The notes below the pieces were generated by a model, which was not told the DNA's origin, did not search any database, and worked only from the letters and a program-made list of their open reading frames with translations. A DNA stretch of 40,679 nucleotides, from contig JAIYBZ010000023.1 of the NCBI GenBank assembly GCA_027488255.1, forward strand, positions 1 through 40,679, given 5' to 3'. A program made the translations under genes and the position numbers. Below, piece after piece: positions 8,647 to 15,607 of the stretch (position 1 is its first letter; every line of letters begins with the position of its first letter). Origin of the DNA: Comamonadaceae bacterium. Its GTDB lineage: Bacteria; Pseudomonadota; Gammaproteobacteria; Burkholderiales; Burkholderiaceae_C.

Positions 8647-9651
8647 TTAAAACGGGGGCAAACCCACCGCGCTGCCGGCGCTTTCAATGGTGGTGGCAAA
8701 GCCAATGCCAATGAAGGTGCGGGCGGAGGTGGGGTTCAAAATGGCCGTGACAATGCCCACCACCTCGCCTGAGGCGTTGACCAAGGGGCCACCCGAGTTG
8801 CCGGGATTGGCGGCGGCGTCAAACTGAATCAAGCCCTTGAGCATTTGCTGGCCATCGGGCGATTTGAAGTGCCGGTTCAGGCCAGACACCACGCCGCTGG
8901 AGACCGATGGCCCGATGCCATAGGGAAAGCCCACCGCCACCACCATGTCGCCGGGCAGCAGTTGTTGGCTCGAGCCCAACACGGCCGCTTCTAGATCGTC
9001 CGGAATTTTTTGTGGCTTGAGCACGGCCAGATCTTTCTCGGGCTGGGCGGCAATCACCAGGGCTTCGGTTTCTGTGCCATCGAAAAATGTGACGCGCAGT
9101 TTTTTGGCGCCAGCCACCACATGCAGGTTGGTCAAGATCGTGCCGTCGTCCTTGATGACGACCCCGGTGCCCACGCCACTTTCGATCTCGGCGTCTTTGT
9201 TTTTCGGGTCTTCGGCCAAAGCCACAACCCGCACCACTGAACCTTGCACGGCGGCGGCCGCTTTGCTGCTGGGGGAGGGGAGTTCTTTGGAATTCAGGGT
9301 GTGCAAGACAGCTGCATCGATGTCCTTTTGCGTGAGGACTTGCCGGCGCTCAAAGGCATTAGAAAAAACCCCCATGCCCAACAAACTGGCCAGGACGCCG
9401 AGCAAAAACATGGCGGCCCAGTCGGATCGGGTGGTGAGTTTTTTGAAAGCGAAAAAGCGGCTTTTGGAGGGATTGGCGGTGGCCGTGGTGGTCGATGCAG
9501 AGTGTTGTGACGCTGACGATGCAGATGACGTTGCAGTTGCTGAAGTGGGGGCAGGGCCCGCTGGATCCAGCGTGGGCCGATTCGTCTCAGACGCAACCGA
9601 GCCGTTTCCCATGGAACGGCGACTTTTGCTAAAAACGGCATCTCGTTTCAT
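8647..9651 (-). CDS. Membrane-anchored S1C (DegP/HtrA-like) serine protease without PDZ
   Basis: From the ATG at 9651 the product has about 334 residues; a TTG at 9663 would add four. A low-complexity Ser/Ala/Thr stretch (about 15-65) is followed by one transmembrane segment (about 80-97, AAMFLLGVLASLLGMGVF), which probably puts the protease domain in the periplasm. The trypsin-like triad is visible: His177 in TNLHVVAG, Asp207 in EKDLAVLK and Ser286 in NPGNSGGPLV. The protein ends shortly after the protease domain, so the PDZ domains of DegP/DegS are absent. It lies just upstream of the MoxR operon and divergent from a second VWA gene, suggesting a shared role in envelope protein handling. 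Confidence 0.88.
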   Translation of the reverse strand: MKRDAVFSKSRRSMGNGSVASETNRPTLDPAGPAPTSATATSSASSASQHSASTTTATANPSKSRFFAFKKLTTRSDWAAMFLLGVLASLLGMGVFSNAFERRQVLTQKDIDAAVLHTLNSKELPSPSSKAAAAVQGSVVRVVALAEDPKNKDAEIESGVGTGVVIKDDGTILTNLHVVAGAKKLRVTFFDGTETEALVIAAQPEKDLAVLKPQKIPDDLEAAVLGSSQQLLPGDMVVAVGFPYGIGPSVSSGVVSGLNRHFKSPDGQQMLKGLIQFDAAANPGNSGGPLVNASGEVVGIVTAILNPTSARTFIGIGFATTIESAGSAVGLPPF

Positions 9652-9713
9652 AAATGCCCACAAGCATAAGCGTCAATGGTAAATTGGCGAAACTGGCTTA
9701 AACCCTGATACAG

Positions 9714-10811
9714 ATGCAATTCTTACAGCCCCTCATGCTTTGGTCGTTTTTGCTGATGCCTTTGGTGGTGGTGGGGTATGTTTGGCTCTTGCGGCGCAAG
9801 CGCCAACAGGTGGTGTCGTTCTCGGCGGTTTCGTGGATTTTGCAAAACATCGAGACCCCTTCAGCCTGGCGGCGCCATGTGCCGCCCGCGCTGTTGCTTG
9901 TGGCCATGGGCCTGTTGTTGTTGGCCGCTGCCCGGCCCGTGGCGCGGGTCACTTTGCCAGCCGATTACATGACTTTGGTGATGGCCTTGGATGTGTCGCG
10001 CAGCATGTTGGCTGAAGATGTCGAGCCCAGCCGCATCAAGGCGGCGCAAAAGGCGGCAAAAGACTTTTTGCAAGATTTACCGCCGAATATCCGAGTGGGC
10101 ATCGTGTCTTTTGCTGCCAACGCCCAAGTGGTGCAGCACGTGACCCCACAACGCGAAGAATTGGTCAACGCCATCGACCGCTTTCAATTGCAAAGAGGCA
10201 CCGCCACGGGCAGTGGTTTGTTGATGGCTTTGGCCACCCTGCGGCCAGAGGCCAAATTGGATTTGGAATCGGTGCTCTATCCCTCCGGCCAAAATGTCGG
10301 CGGCGCAGGGGGCGACCCGAACAACAGCGCCCGCAGTTTGGATGGCAAGCCGATGGAGAACGAGCGCAAGCCTGAGCCCCCGGGCTCATTCAAGGGCGGT
10401 GCCATCGTGTTGCTGACCGATGGCCGCAGGACGGCGGGGCCCGACCCCTTGTGGGCGGCGCAAAAAGCAGCCGACTTGGGCGTGCGCGTTTACACCGTGG
10501 GGTTTGGCACACCCAATGGCTTCATTCCCGGCTTTGAGGGCTCTTCGTTTTATGCCCAGGTGGACGAAGAGTCCCTCAAAGCGGTCGCCAAAATCACAGA
10601 GGCCGAGTACTTCAAAGCGGCCTCGGCCAATGACTTGAAAAAAGTCTATGAGCACCTGTCCAACCAGTTCACCTTGGAAAAAAGAGACACCGAAATCTCT
10701 TCGCTGTTGGCCGGCGCGGCCTTGCTCTTGATGCTGCTGGCCTTTGCCTTGTCGGCCCTGTGGTTCCGCATGGGCCCAGCGGGACCGCAGCAAGCCTTTC
10801 GCCGCGCGTAA
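9714..10811 (+). CDS. Second membrane-anchored VWA-domain protein (BatA-like)
   Basis: The protein has 365 residues from ATG 9714. It resembles the VWA protein at 5715-6704 in layout: N-terminal hydrophobic segments (about 8-24 and 60-77, the latter ending LLAAARPVA), a VWA domain with metal-site motif DVSRS (about 93-97) and LTDGRRTAGPDP, and a C-terminal membrane helix (about 328-348). Both paralogues carry a Gly/Asn-rich insertion ending in a Ser-Leu-Asp pattern, which suggests duplication. It is divergent from the S1C protease, with only 62 bases between start codons, and converges with folB. The role is inferred to be the same envelope system as the MoxR operon. Confidence 0.87.
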   Translation: MQFLQPLMLWSFLLMPLVVVGYVWLLRRKRQQVVSFSAVSWILQNIETPSAWRRHVPPALLLVAMGLLLLAAARPVARVTLPADYMTLVMALDVSRSMLAEDVEPSRIKAAQKAAKDFLQDLPPNIRVGIVSFAANAQVVQHVTPQREELVNAIDRFQLQRGTATGSGLLMALATLRPEAKLDLESVLYPSGQNVGGAGGDPNNSARSLDGKPMENERKPEPPGSFKGGAIVLLTDGRRTAGPDPLWAAQKAADLGVRVYTVGFGTPNGFIPGFEGSSFYAQVDEESLKAVAKITEAEYFKAASANDLKKVYEHLSNQFTLEKRDTEISSLLAGAALLLMLLAFALSALWFRMGPAGPQQAFRRA

Positions 10812-10845
10812 ATTTGTCATGACCCATTCAATGGGGTCGGGGGCC

Positions 10846-11244
10846 TCAACGCTGCATGCGCAAGGCTTGGGTGGCCGTTTCATCCAAGACCAAGCGAACG
10901 CCTAAAGAGCCCGATCCCGCACGCACGGGAAACTTTCGCAGGCCAATTTCGATGTGCTGAATGGCCAAGTGCTGGGCACACGCATGGGCAATGCGCGTGA
11001 TCAGGCGCTCTTGGGTTTCGTAGTGACCGTCTGCGGCCAGTCGGTCAATCTCGACCATCAAGGGGTCGTAGTCAAACACCTGCGACATGCCATCGTGCTC
11101 AATCACGACTTGATTGACCGAAATGCCGAGCGTCAGATCCAGCAGATGCACATCTGGCCGTGTGTCGTGGGGGCCGTAGGTGCCGATGTCGGTGGTGAGA
11201 TGCAAATCGCGCAGCTCAATGACGGCGGTGCTGGCTGATTTCAT
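10846..11244 (-). CDS. folB: Dihydroneopterin aldolase FolB
   Basis: FolB converts 7,8-dihydroneopterin to 6-hydroxymethyl-dihydropterin and glycolaldehyde in folate synthesis, in the cytoplasm. The ATG at 11244 overlaps the stop of the upstream phosphatase gene (ATGA) and has AAGGTGG in front, so it is preferred over the ATG at 11268. The product is about 132 residues, near the usual 120. Recognisable segments are IELRDLHLTTDIGTYGPHD at the N-terminus, the FDYDPLMVEIDRLA region, the ERLITRIAHAC helix and EIGLRKFPV near the end. The N-terminal active-site region reads IGTYGPHD rather than the commoner IG(V/C)...E, as seen in FolX/FolB variants, so an epimerase-like relative is possible. Confidence 0.8.
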   Translation of the reverse strand: MKSASTAVIELRDLHLTTDIGTYGPHDTRPDVHLLDLTLGISVNQVVIEHDGMSQVFDYDPLMVEIDRLAADGHYETQERLITRIAHACAQHLAIQHIEIGLRKFPVRAGSGSLGVRLVLDETATQALRMQR

Positions 11245-11729
11245 GCTTCCACCTTTTGTGTGACCCATTTCAACAGACCCTCGCTGGATTCCTCGATCAA
11301 GTCCAAGACCTGCTCAAACCCCTGCTCGCCACCGTAATAGGGGTCGGGGATGACCGAGGCGGATGTGGTTTGCAAAAACTCAGCCAAGCCCCGAATCTTG
11401 TGTTGATGCTGTGCAGGGCAACGCTCTTCGAGCAGGGCGCGGTTGTCCCAGTCCATCGTCAATAGCAAATCAAACTCTTCAAAGTCGGTGTCAACCACCG
11501 CGCAGGCCCTTAGGTGGGACAGGTCATAGCCCCTTTTTCGCGCATGCATTTGGCTGCGCGCATCGGGCGGTGAGCCGGGGTGGTAGTTGTGTGTGCCCGC
11601 GGAATCCACTTTGACTTTGTGCAGCAAACGGCGCTCCGTCAATTTGTGGTGAAACACCGCTTCGGCCGTGGGGCTGCGGCAGATGTTGCCCATGCAGACA
11701 AACAAAATTTTGAATTCAGGGTGGTTCAT
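11241..11729 (-). CDS. Low-molecular-weight protein-tyrosine phosphatase
   Basis: From the ATG at 11729 the protein has 162 residues, the normal family length. A longer open frame starting at 11885 would overlap coq7 and encodes no family sequence, so it was rejected. The catalytic P-loop CX5R(S/T) is at the N-terminus: VCMGNICRSP with Cys12 and Arg18. The general-acid loop IPDPYYGG lies near residue 128. These enzymes remove phosphate from phosphotyrosine. In bacteria some act on tyrosine kinases of polysaccharide export, but here the gene is paired with folB and coq7, so a specific substrate cannot be named. It overlaps folB by four bases. Confidence 0.92.
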   Translation of the reverse strand: MNHPEFKILFVCMGNICRSPTAEAVFHHKLTERRLLHKVKVDSAGTHNYHPGSPPDARSQMHARKRGYDLSHLRACAVVDTDFEEFDLLLTMDWDNRALLEERCPAQHQHKIRGLAEFLQTTSASVIPDPYYGGEQGFEQVLDLIEESSEGLLKWVTQKVEA

Positions 11730-11746
11730 GAACGAGACAGGTGAGA

Positions 11747-12289
11747 TCAAATACGGCGAGCCAAAACCACGGCCATGGATGACCCGAAGCCAACCGTCCA
11801 GCACCAAGCGCGCAACAACAAGCCGATGTGTTCGCCCGCCAGCGCCGCAGACTCGTCGCGGTGGTGTTGCTCGTCGGCTTGGCACCGCAGCAAAAGCGGC
11901 AGCAAACCATGCGGGTCACCCGATGCTTGCAAATGGTCGATTTGTTGCTGGTAATGGAGGTCCACAAAGGTCTCTACCGCCGCAATCGTGGCGTAAACGG
12001 CGCGGCGTCCAAACAGAGCCGGCAAAGCACCCGTCAGCCATCCGGCACATCGCCACGGCCCCAACAGCAGGCTTTGCTGTGGTGGCGGCAACCAATCGGT
12101 CACTTCTTTTAAGTGGTCAGATTCGGTGGCGCCATGGGCTTGGGCAAATCGGATCAACTCAACGTCGCCGCGCCATTGGGCCACTGTTTCTATGCCTTTG
12201 TAGATGTAGACCGCACCCGTCTCGCCAGCATGGTCAGAACGCAGCTCGCGGAGCAAATAAGGCGACAGGGTGTGAGGTAAAACGGACAT
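11747..12289 (-). CDS. coq7: Demethoxyubiquinone hydroxylase Coq7
   Basis: Coq7 is a membrane-associated di-iron monooxygenase that hydroxylates demethoxyubiquinone in ubiquinone synthesis. From ATG 12289 (the in-frame TTG at 12292 adds one residue) the protein has about 180 residues. The di-iron ligands are recognisable: the first Glu in RSDHAGETGAVYIYKG, E..H in ATESDHLKE, Glu in IAAVETFVDLHY and E..H in ADEQHHRDE. A short hydrophobic hairpin (PWRCAGWLTGALPALFG) suits membrane-surface binding. Its 3' end lies 17 bases before the phosphatase gene, so the coq7-phosphatase-folB genes probably form one operon. Confidence 0.92.
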   Translation of the reverse strand: MSVLPHTLSPYLLRELRSDHAGETGAVYIYKGIETVAQWRGDVELIRFAQAHGATESDHLKEVTDWLPPPQQSLLLGPWRCAGWLTGALPALFGRRAVYATIAAVETFVDLHYQQQIDHLQASGDPHGLLPLLLRCQADEQHHRDESAALAGEHIGLLLRAWCWTVGFGSSMAVVLARRI

Positions 12290-12312
12290 CAACTCGGCGT
12301 GGAAAAAGGGTG

Positions 12313-12352
12313 TTTGAAAATATCGAAATCGTTTGAGTCAGGATATTTCAAA
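12313..12352. repeat. Imperfect inverted repeat between coq7 and the esterase gene
   Basis: The arms TTTGAAAATATC (12313-12324) and GATATTTCAAA (12342-12352) are reverse complements apart from one extra A. They are separated by 17 bases. The repeat lies in the divergent region before coq7 (minus) and the esterase (plus), so it may be a regulator site or hairpin. No family can be named. Confidence 0.3.
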
Positions 12353-12515
12353 TGCGCTTCATGCCGTGATAGGCTGGGTGATTTCCCCCTCATGTGGGCT
12401 GGGGCATTGCGGTTGAGATTGATCCACTCTAGGATCAAGCGAAAATTCCAATCCGCTGGGCAGCCCTCAGCGCATCCATCATGCATACCGACAAGGTGAT
12501 CTGGGATTCAATGAC

Positions 12516-13517
12516 ATGAAGCAAATCAAACACCTCAAAAAATGGCTTGTCTGGACATTGGCAACGGCCATGTTTTCTGCTTTCGCCCAGTCGGTCACGC
12601 TAGAGCAGAGTCAGTGCAGGCCGGACGCCATCAAGCGCCCCACCTTGGTTGGCATGACGGTCACTGGGGAGTTGTCAGGCTTTGACCCGTGTCATTCGAG
12701 TGTGTCATTCAAGCTTCCAGCAACCCAAGCCGATTCAAAAAAACCGCCATTGCTCATCGCCGTGCATGGCGGTGGCGGTCGGGCTGACGCCGAGGCCATC
12801 ACGAATGCATTCTTTGCAAGCGGCATGGCCACTTTGATCTTTGATGCCTATAAACACAATGGTCTTCCGCCGCGCATGGGCAATGCTTACCGGCAAATGA
12901 TGCTTTACAAAGTGGCGCTGCAGGCTTACCAATGGGCATTGACGCGACAAGACATAGATGTCCAAAGGATCTACCTGTATGGCATTTCAAATGGCGCATC
13001 GGTGGTTCTCAATTTGGCTTCGGTGGTGGATCCCAAACATGTGCAGGGCGTTTTCTCCGAAGCGCCCACACCTGTGGGTATGGGTTACCCCTGGCACATC
13101 CAAGTCCCCGTGCTCATTGCGTTTGGTAAGGAGGACGATCTGGGTGCACGCGTGGGGCAGCGCCGGTGGATGATTTCTGACCCATGCCGGTTCACCCTAA
13201 AAATTGCCGAAGCACCGAGTGGAACGTCCGACAACTGCAGTCAAGCAAACCCCTCTGGAACCATGCTGACCACGCTTCAATGGGCAGAAAAGGTGCAGAC
13301 CCAGCACAATGCCAAACTCGAAATTCAGTATTTCGACGAGGTGGCGCATGGCGCTTTCCTTGGCCCCTTAAAAGTTCAAACCGCTCAACAATTTGGGGTC
13401 AGCAAAGGCTTCCAGATGCCGGCGGACATGGGCTGGAGTGAAGGGGGGACCCCAGCAGGGCAGCAAGCCCTTTTGCGCAGTGCACTGCAATTTTTTGGCG
13501 TGACGCCCTCGCGTTGA
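12516..13517 (+). CDS. Secreted alpha/beta-hydrolase, esterase/PHB depolymerase-like
   Basis: The protein has 333 residues. The N-terminus is a signal peptide (basic MKQIKHLKK, then a hydrophobic stretch ending SAFAQ), so the enzyme acts in the periplasm or outside the cell. An oxyanion-region motif LLIAVHGGGGRAD (about 79-91) and the nucleophile elbow GISNG with Ser158 identify an alpha/beta-hydrolase. The late HGAF probably supplies the catalytic His and AFGKEDD an acidic residue. The fold resembles dienelactone hydrolase and LpqC/poly(3-hydroxybutyrate) depolymerase-type esterases. The substrate is not clear from sequence. Four cysteines outside the core (QCRPD, DPCHSS, DPCRF, DNCSQ) could form disulfides, consistent with export. 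Confidence 0.75.
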   Translation: MKQIKHLKKWLVWTLATAMFSAFAQSVTLEQSQCRPDAIKRPTLVGMTVTGELSGFDPCHSSVSFKLPATQADSKKPPLLIAVHGGGGRADAEAITNAFFASGMATLIFDAYKHNGLPPRMGNAYRQMMLYKVALQAYQWALTRQDIDVQRIYLYGISNGASVVLNLASVVDPKHVQGVFSEAPTPVGMGYPWHIQVPVLIAFGKEDDLGARVGQRRWMISDPCRFTLKIAEAPSGTSDNCSQANPSGTMLTTLQWAEKVQTQHNAKLEIQYFDEVAHGAFLGPLKVQTAQQFGVSKGFQMPADMGWSEGGTPAGQQALLRSALQFFGVTPSR

Positions 13518-13527
13518 GCGCGTGGCA

Positions 13528-13815
13528 TCAACAATTCGCGCGGCGGTGATTCGCCACTCTGCGGTCTTCGTATTGGATGTCGGGGCTTCTGAGGGCGCGG
13601 TGCTTGGTGATGCGGCCTTTCATGCGCTTGCGCCACAGCCGAAACGAGTTGGGCTGCAGCTCGTGGCGCATCAGGCGGATGACCTCTGGCTCAGACCAAC
13701 CCGTGCGTTGCTGAATGGTTTCAAAGCTGGTGCGATCTTCCCAAGCCATTTGGATGATGGCCGAAATGTCGCCTTCGGAAAGGCTGGCAAGACGTTGCGA
13801 AAATTGAGACCCCAA
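13528..13815 (-). CDS. TIGR03643/DUF2805 family small protein
   Basis: The protein has 95 residues from a TTG at 13815, preceded by GGAG at a normal distance; no in-frame ATG exists upstream. The family pattern is clear: IIQMAWEDRTSFETI, then SEPEVIRLMRHEL, then SFRLWRKRMKGRITKH. The first two segments look like a helix-turn-helix and the last is strongly basic, so nucleic-acid binding is possible, but no function is established for the family. It is divergent from the DUF2237 gene, with about 104 bases between starts. The C-terminal 20 residues are variable. Confidence 0.85.
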   Translation of the reverse strand: MGSQFSQRLASLSEGDISAIIQMAWEDRTSFETIQQRTGWSEPEVIRLMRHELQPNSFRLWRKRMKGRITKHRALRSPDIQYEDRRVANHRRANC

Positions 13816-13919
13816 GGCGATGCTCCGAGATGGACCGATTTTTCCAGCGCACTGGATGTATAAATTGCCTTGAGTGTGCCTCTAAACGGGTATCCCCCCG
13901 ACCCACGAGACCTTTCTAT

Positions 13920-14300
13920 ATGTCTGATTTTTCGACGGCTTCTGCTTTGAATGTGCTGGGTGAACCTTTGCGTTCGTGTTCCTTTGATCCTTTGACGGGC
14001 TATTTTCGTGACGGGTGCTGCAACACGCGCGAGGACGATTCGGGCTCGCACGTGATTTGCGCGCGCATGACGGCTGCGTTTTTGCAGTTCTCCAAGTTGC
14101 GCGGCAATGATTTGATGACGCCACGGCCAGAGCACCGCTTTCATGGCCTCAAACCCGATGACCGTTGGTGCCTGTGCGCCATGCGCTGGCGAGAAGCGTT
14201 CGAAGCGGGTGTGGCGCCCCCCGTTATTATGGAGTCTACGCACCAGCGCGCGCTCGATTTCGTCACGCTGGAGCAGCTGCAGTCTTGTGCTTATGGGTGA
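13920..14300 (+). CDS. DUF2237 family protein
   Basis: From the ATG at 13920 the product has 126 residues; an upstream extension to 13830 lacks family sequence. The DUF2237 pattern is recognisable: NVLGEPLRSCSFDPLTGYFRDGCC near residue 10-33, HVICARMTAAFL, GNDLMTPRPEHRFHGLKPDDRWCLCAMRW in part, and a closing THQRALDFV. Several conserved cysteines (SCS, GCC, VICA, WCLCA) suggest metal binding or redox activity, but the function is unknown. The gene is divergent from the TIGR03643 gene. It probably uses a promoter in 13816-13919. Confidence 0.88.
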   Translation: MSDFSTASALNVLGEPLRSCSFDPLTGYFRDGCCNTREDDSGSHVICARMTAAFLQFSKLRGNDLMTPRPEHRFHGLKPDDRWCLCAMRWREAFEAGVAPPVIMESTHQRALDFVTLEQLQSCAYG

Positions 14301-14420
14301 GGGGCGCCTGCACTGTTTTGCGGGGTTGACGACGAATCAGCAGGCTGTGCCGCATGCCAGCGAAAGGCGTTGCCACAAGACCGACCTCAATAAATTGATA
14401 AAAACAGCAAAGAATGTGAC

Positions 14421-14443
14421 AAACTTCTTGAATGAAGAAGTTT
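14421..14443 (+). promoter_or_regulatory. Hairpin enclosing the thermonuclease start codon
   Basis: AAACTTCTT (14421-14429) and AAGAAGTTT (14435-14443) are perfect 9-base reverse complements around the loop GAATG. The loop contains the start codon of the nuclease gene (ATG 14432-14434). No clear Shine-Dalgarno sequence precedes it. In mRNA this could place the start codon in a hairpin loop and modulate translation. The structure is seen; regulation is inferred. Confidence 0.45.
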
Positions 14444-14923
14444 TTGACATTGTTGTTTTTGTTGGTGAATTTAGCCTTTTGCGGCGTCAGTGCGACCACG
14501 CTGCTGGAAGGGCGGGTGGTGGGGGTCTCTGATGGCGACACCCTCACGGTGCTGGATGCGCAAAAGAAACCACACAAGATTCGGCTGCTGGGCATTGATG
14601 CGCCAGAAAAGGCCCAGCCCTTTGGTCAAAAGTCCAAAGAGTCGCTGTCATTGCTCGCCTTTCAAAAGCAGGTGCTGGTGCGCAGCTCCAAAAAAGACCG
14701 CTACGGCCGCACGGTGGGGCAGGTCTTTGTGGGCAACACGGACGTGTGTCTAGAGCAAGTCAAGCTGGGCATGGCGTGGCATTACAAAACCTATCAGAGC
14801 GAACAGACCCCAGAAGACCGCGTGCTGTATGACCGCGCAGAATCTCAGGCGCGCGAGCAGCGCATCGGCCTCTGGCAAGACCCCGCGCCGATCGAGCCGT
14901 CGGTGTTCAGGCGGCAAAAGTAA
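14432..14923 (+). CDS. Secreted thermonuclease (staphylococcal nuclease-like)
   Basis: The protein has 163 residues. A signal peptide (MKKFLTLLFLLVNLAFCGVSA) precedes the SNase domain, so the enzyme is exported to the periplasm or medium. Motifs fit the family: VVGVSDGDTLTVLD (calcium-site region), IRLLGIDAPEKAQPFG with the catalytic Arg and Glu, and RYGRTVGQVFV with the second catalytic Arg. SNases cleave DNA and RNA using calcium. The C-terminus keeps the AREQRIGLW helix. The gene stands between DUF2237 and SRAP genes in the same direction. A perfect inverted repeat spans its start codon. Confidence 0.92.
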   Translation: MKKFLTLLFLLVNLAFCGVSATTLLEGRVVGVSDGDTLTVLDAQKKPHKIRLLGIDAPEKAQPFGQKSKESLSLLAFQKQVLVRSSKKDRYGRTVGQVFVGNTDVCLEQVKLGMAWHYKTYQSEQTPEDRVLYDRAESQAREQRIGLWQDPAPIEPSVFRRQK

Positions 14924-14944
14924 AACCCCAATTCACCCACTCGC

Positions 14945-15580
14945 GTGTGCACCAATTTCACGCCCACCCAACGCGCCCCTTGGGTCAAGCAGACCCTGGG
15001 TGTTGACTTGCCCTCGGGCTACCCCGATGAAACCTACCCCGGTTACACCGCGCCGGTGGTGCTCAAAGGCCACCAGTCGGGGCGTGTGGCCTGTGGCTTG
15101 GCCCGGTTTGGCTTGATTCCGGCCTGGGCCAAAGACGACAAAATCAGCCGCCACACCTACAACGCCCGCAGCGAAACCGCCGCCGAAAAACCGAGTTACC
15201 GCAGCGCTTGGCGACAACGGCAATTTGGCTTGGTCTTGGTTGACGATTTTTATGAGCCCAGTTACGCCTCAGGCAAAGCAGTGCGCTGGAAGATTCAACT
15301 CGCCTCGGGCGACCCCTTTGGCATTGCTTGCTTGTGGGACCGCTGGAAAGACCCGGTCACGGGGGAGGGCGTGGTCAGCTTTTCGATGCTGACGGTGAAT
15401 GCCGACCAGCACCCGGTGATGCGCCAGTTTCACAAACCCGGCGATGAAAAACGCACCCCCGTCATTGTGGCGCCGCACTTGCACGATGCATGGCTGTCGG
15501 CCGACACCACCCAGGCCGCAGCGTTGATGACCTGGGCGCACATGCCGGACTTGGTGGCCGAAGCGGCGCCGCGTTTGTAG
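14945..15580 (+). CDS. SRAP-domain protein (YedK/HMCES-like abasic-site shield)
   Basis: The start is GTG 14945 followed directly by TGC, giving the invariant Cys2 that forms a thiazolidine crosslink with abasic sites in single-stranded DNA. The product has 211 residues, typical for the family. Other active-site residues are recognisable: Asn in NARSETAAEKPSY, Glu in VDDFYEP (canonical GFYEW), and His in RQFHKPGDEKRTPVI (canonical HxRMP). The last motif has extra residues between His and Arg. The gene lies near umuDC and a nuclease, but without an evident LexA box of its own. Start choice rests on Cys2 more than on a ribosome-binding site. Confidence 0.9.
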   Translation: MCTNFTPTQRAPWVKQTLGVDLPSGYPDETYPGYTAPVVLKGHQSGRVACGLARFGLIPAWAKDDKISRHTYNARSETAAEKPSYRSAWRQRQFGLVLVDDFYEPSYASGKAVRWKIQLASGDPFGIACLWDRWKDPVTGEGVVSFSMLTVNADQHPVMRQFHKPGDEKRTPVIVAPHLHDAWLSADTTQAAALMTWAHMPDLVAEAAPRL

Positions 15581-15607
15581 ACTGTTTGCCAACAACTTGG
15601 AGACACC

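Noticed and set aside
10812..10845. Hairpin GACCCATT...AATGGGGTC as a terminator between the VWA gene and folB
   Set aside because: The stem has a bulge and almost no loop, and no T-run follows on either strand.
11730..11885. N-terminal extension of the tyrosine phosphatase
   Set aside because: The extension overlaps coq7 on the same strand and encodes no family sequence. The ATG at 11729 gives the normal length with Cys12 in the P-loop.
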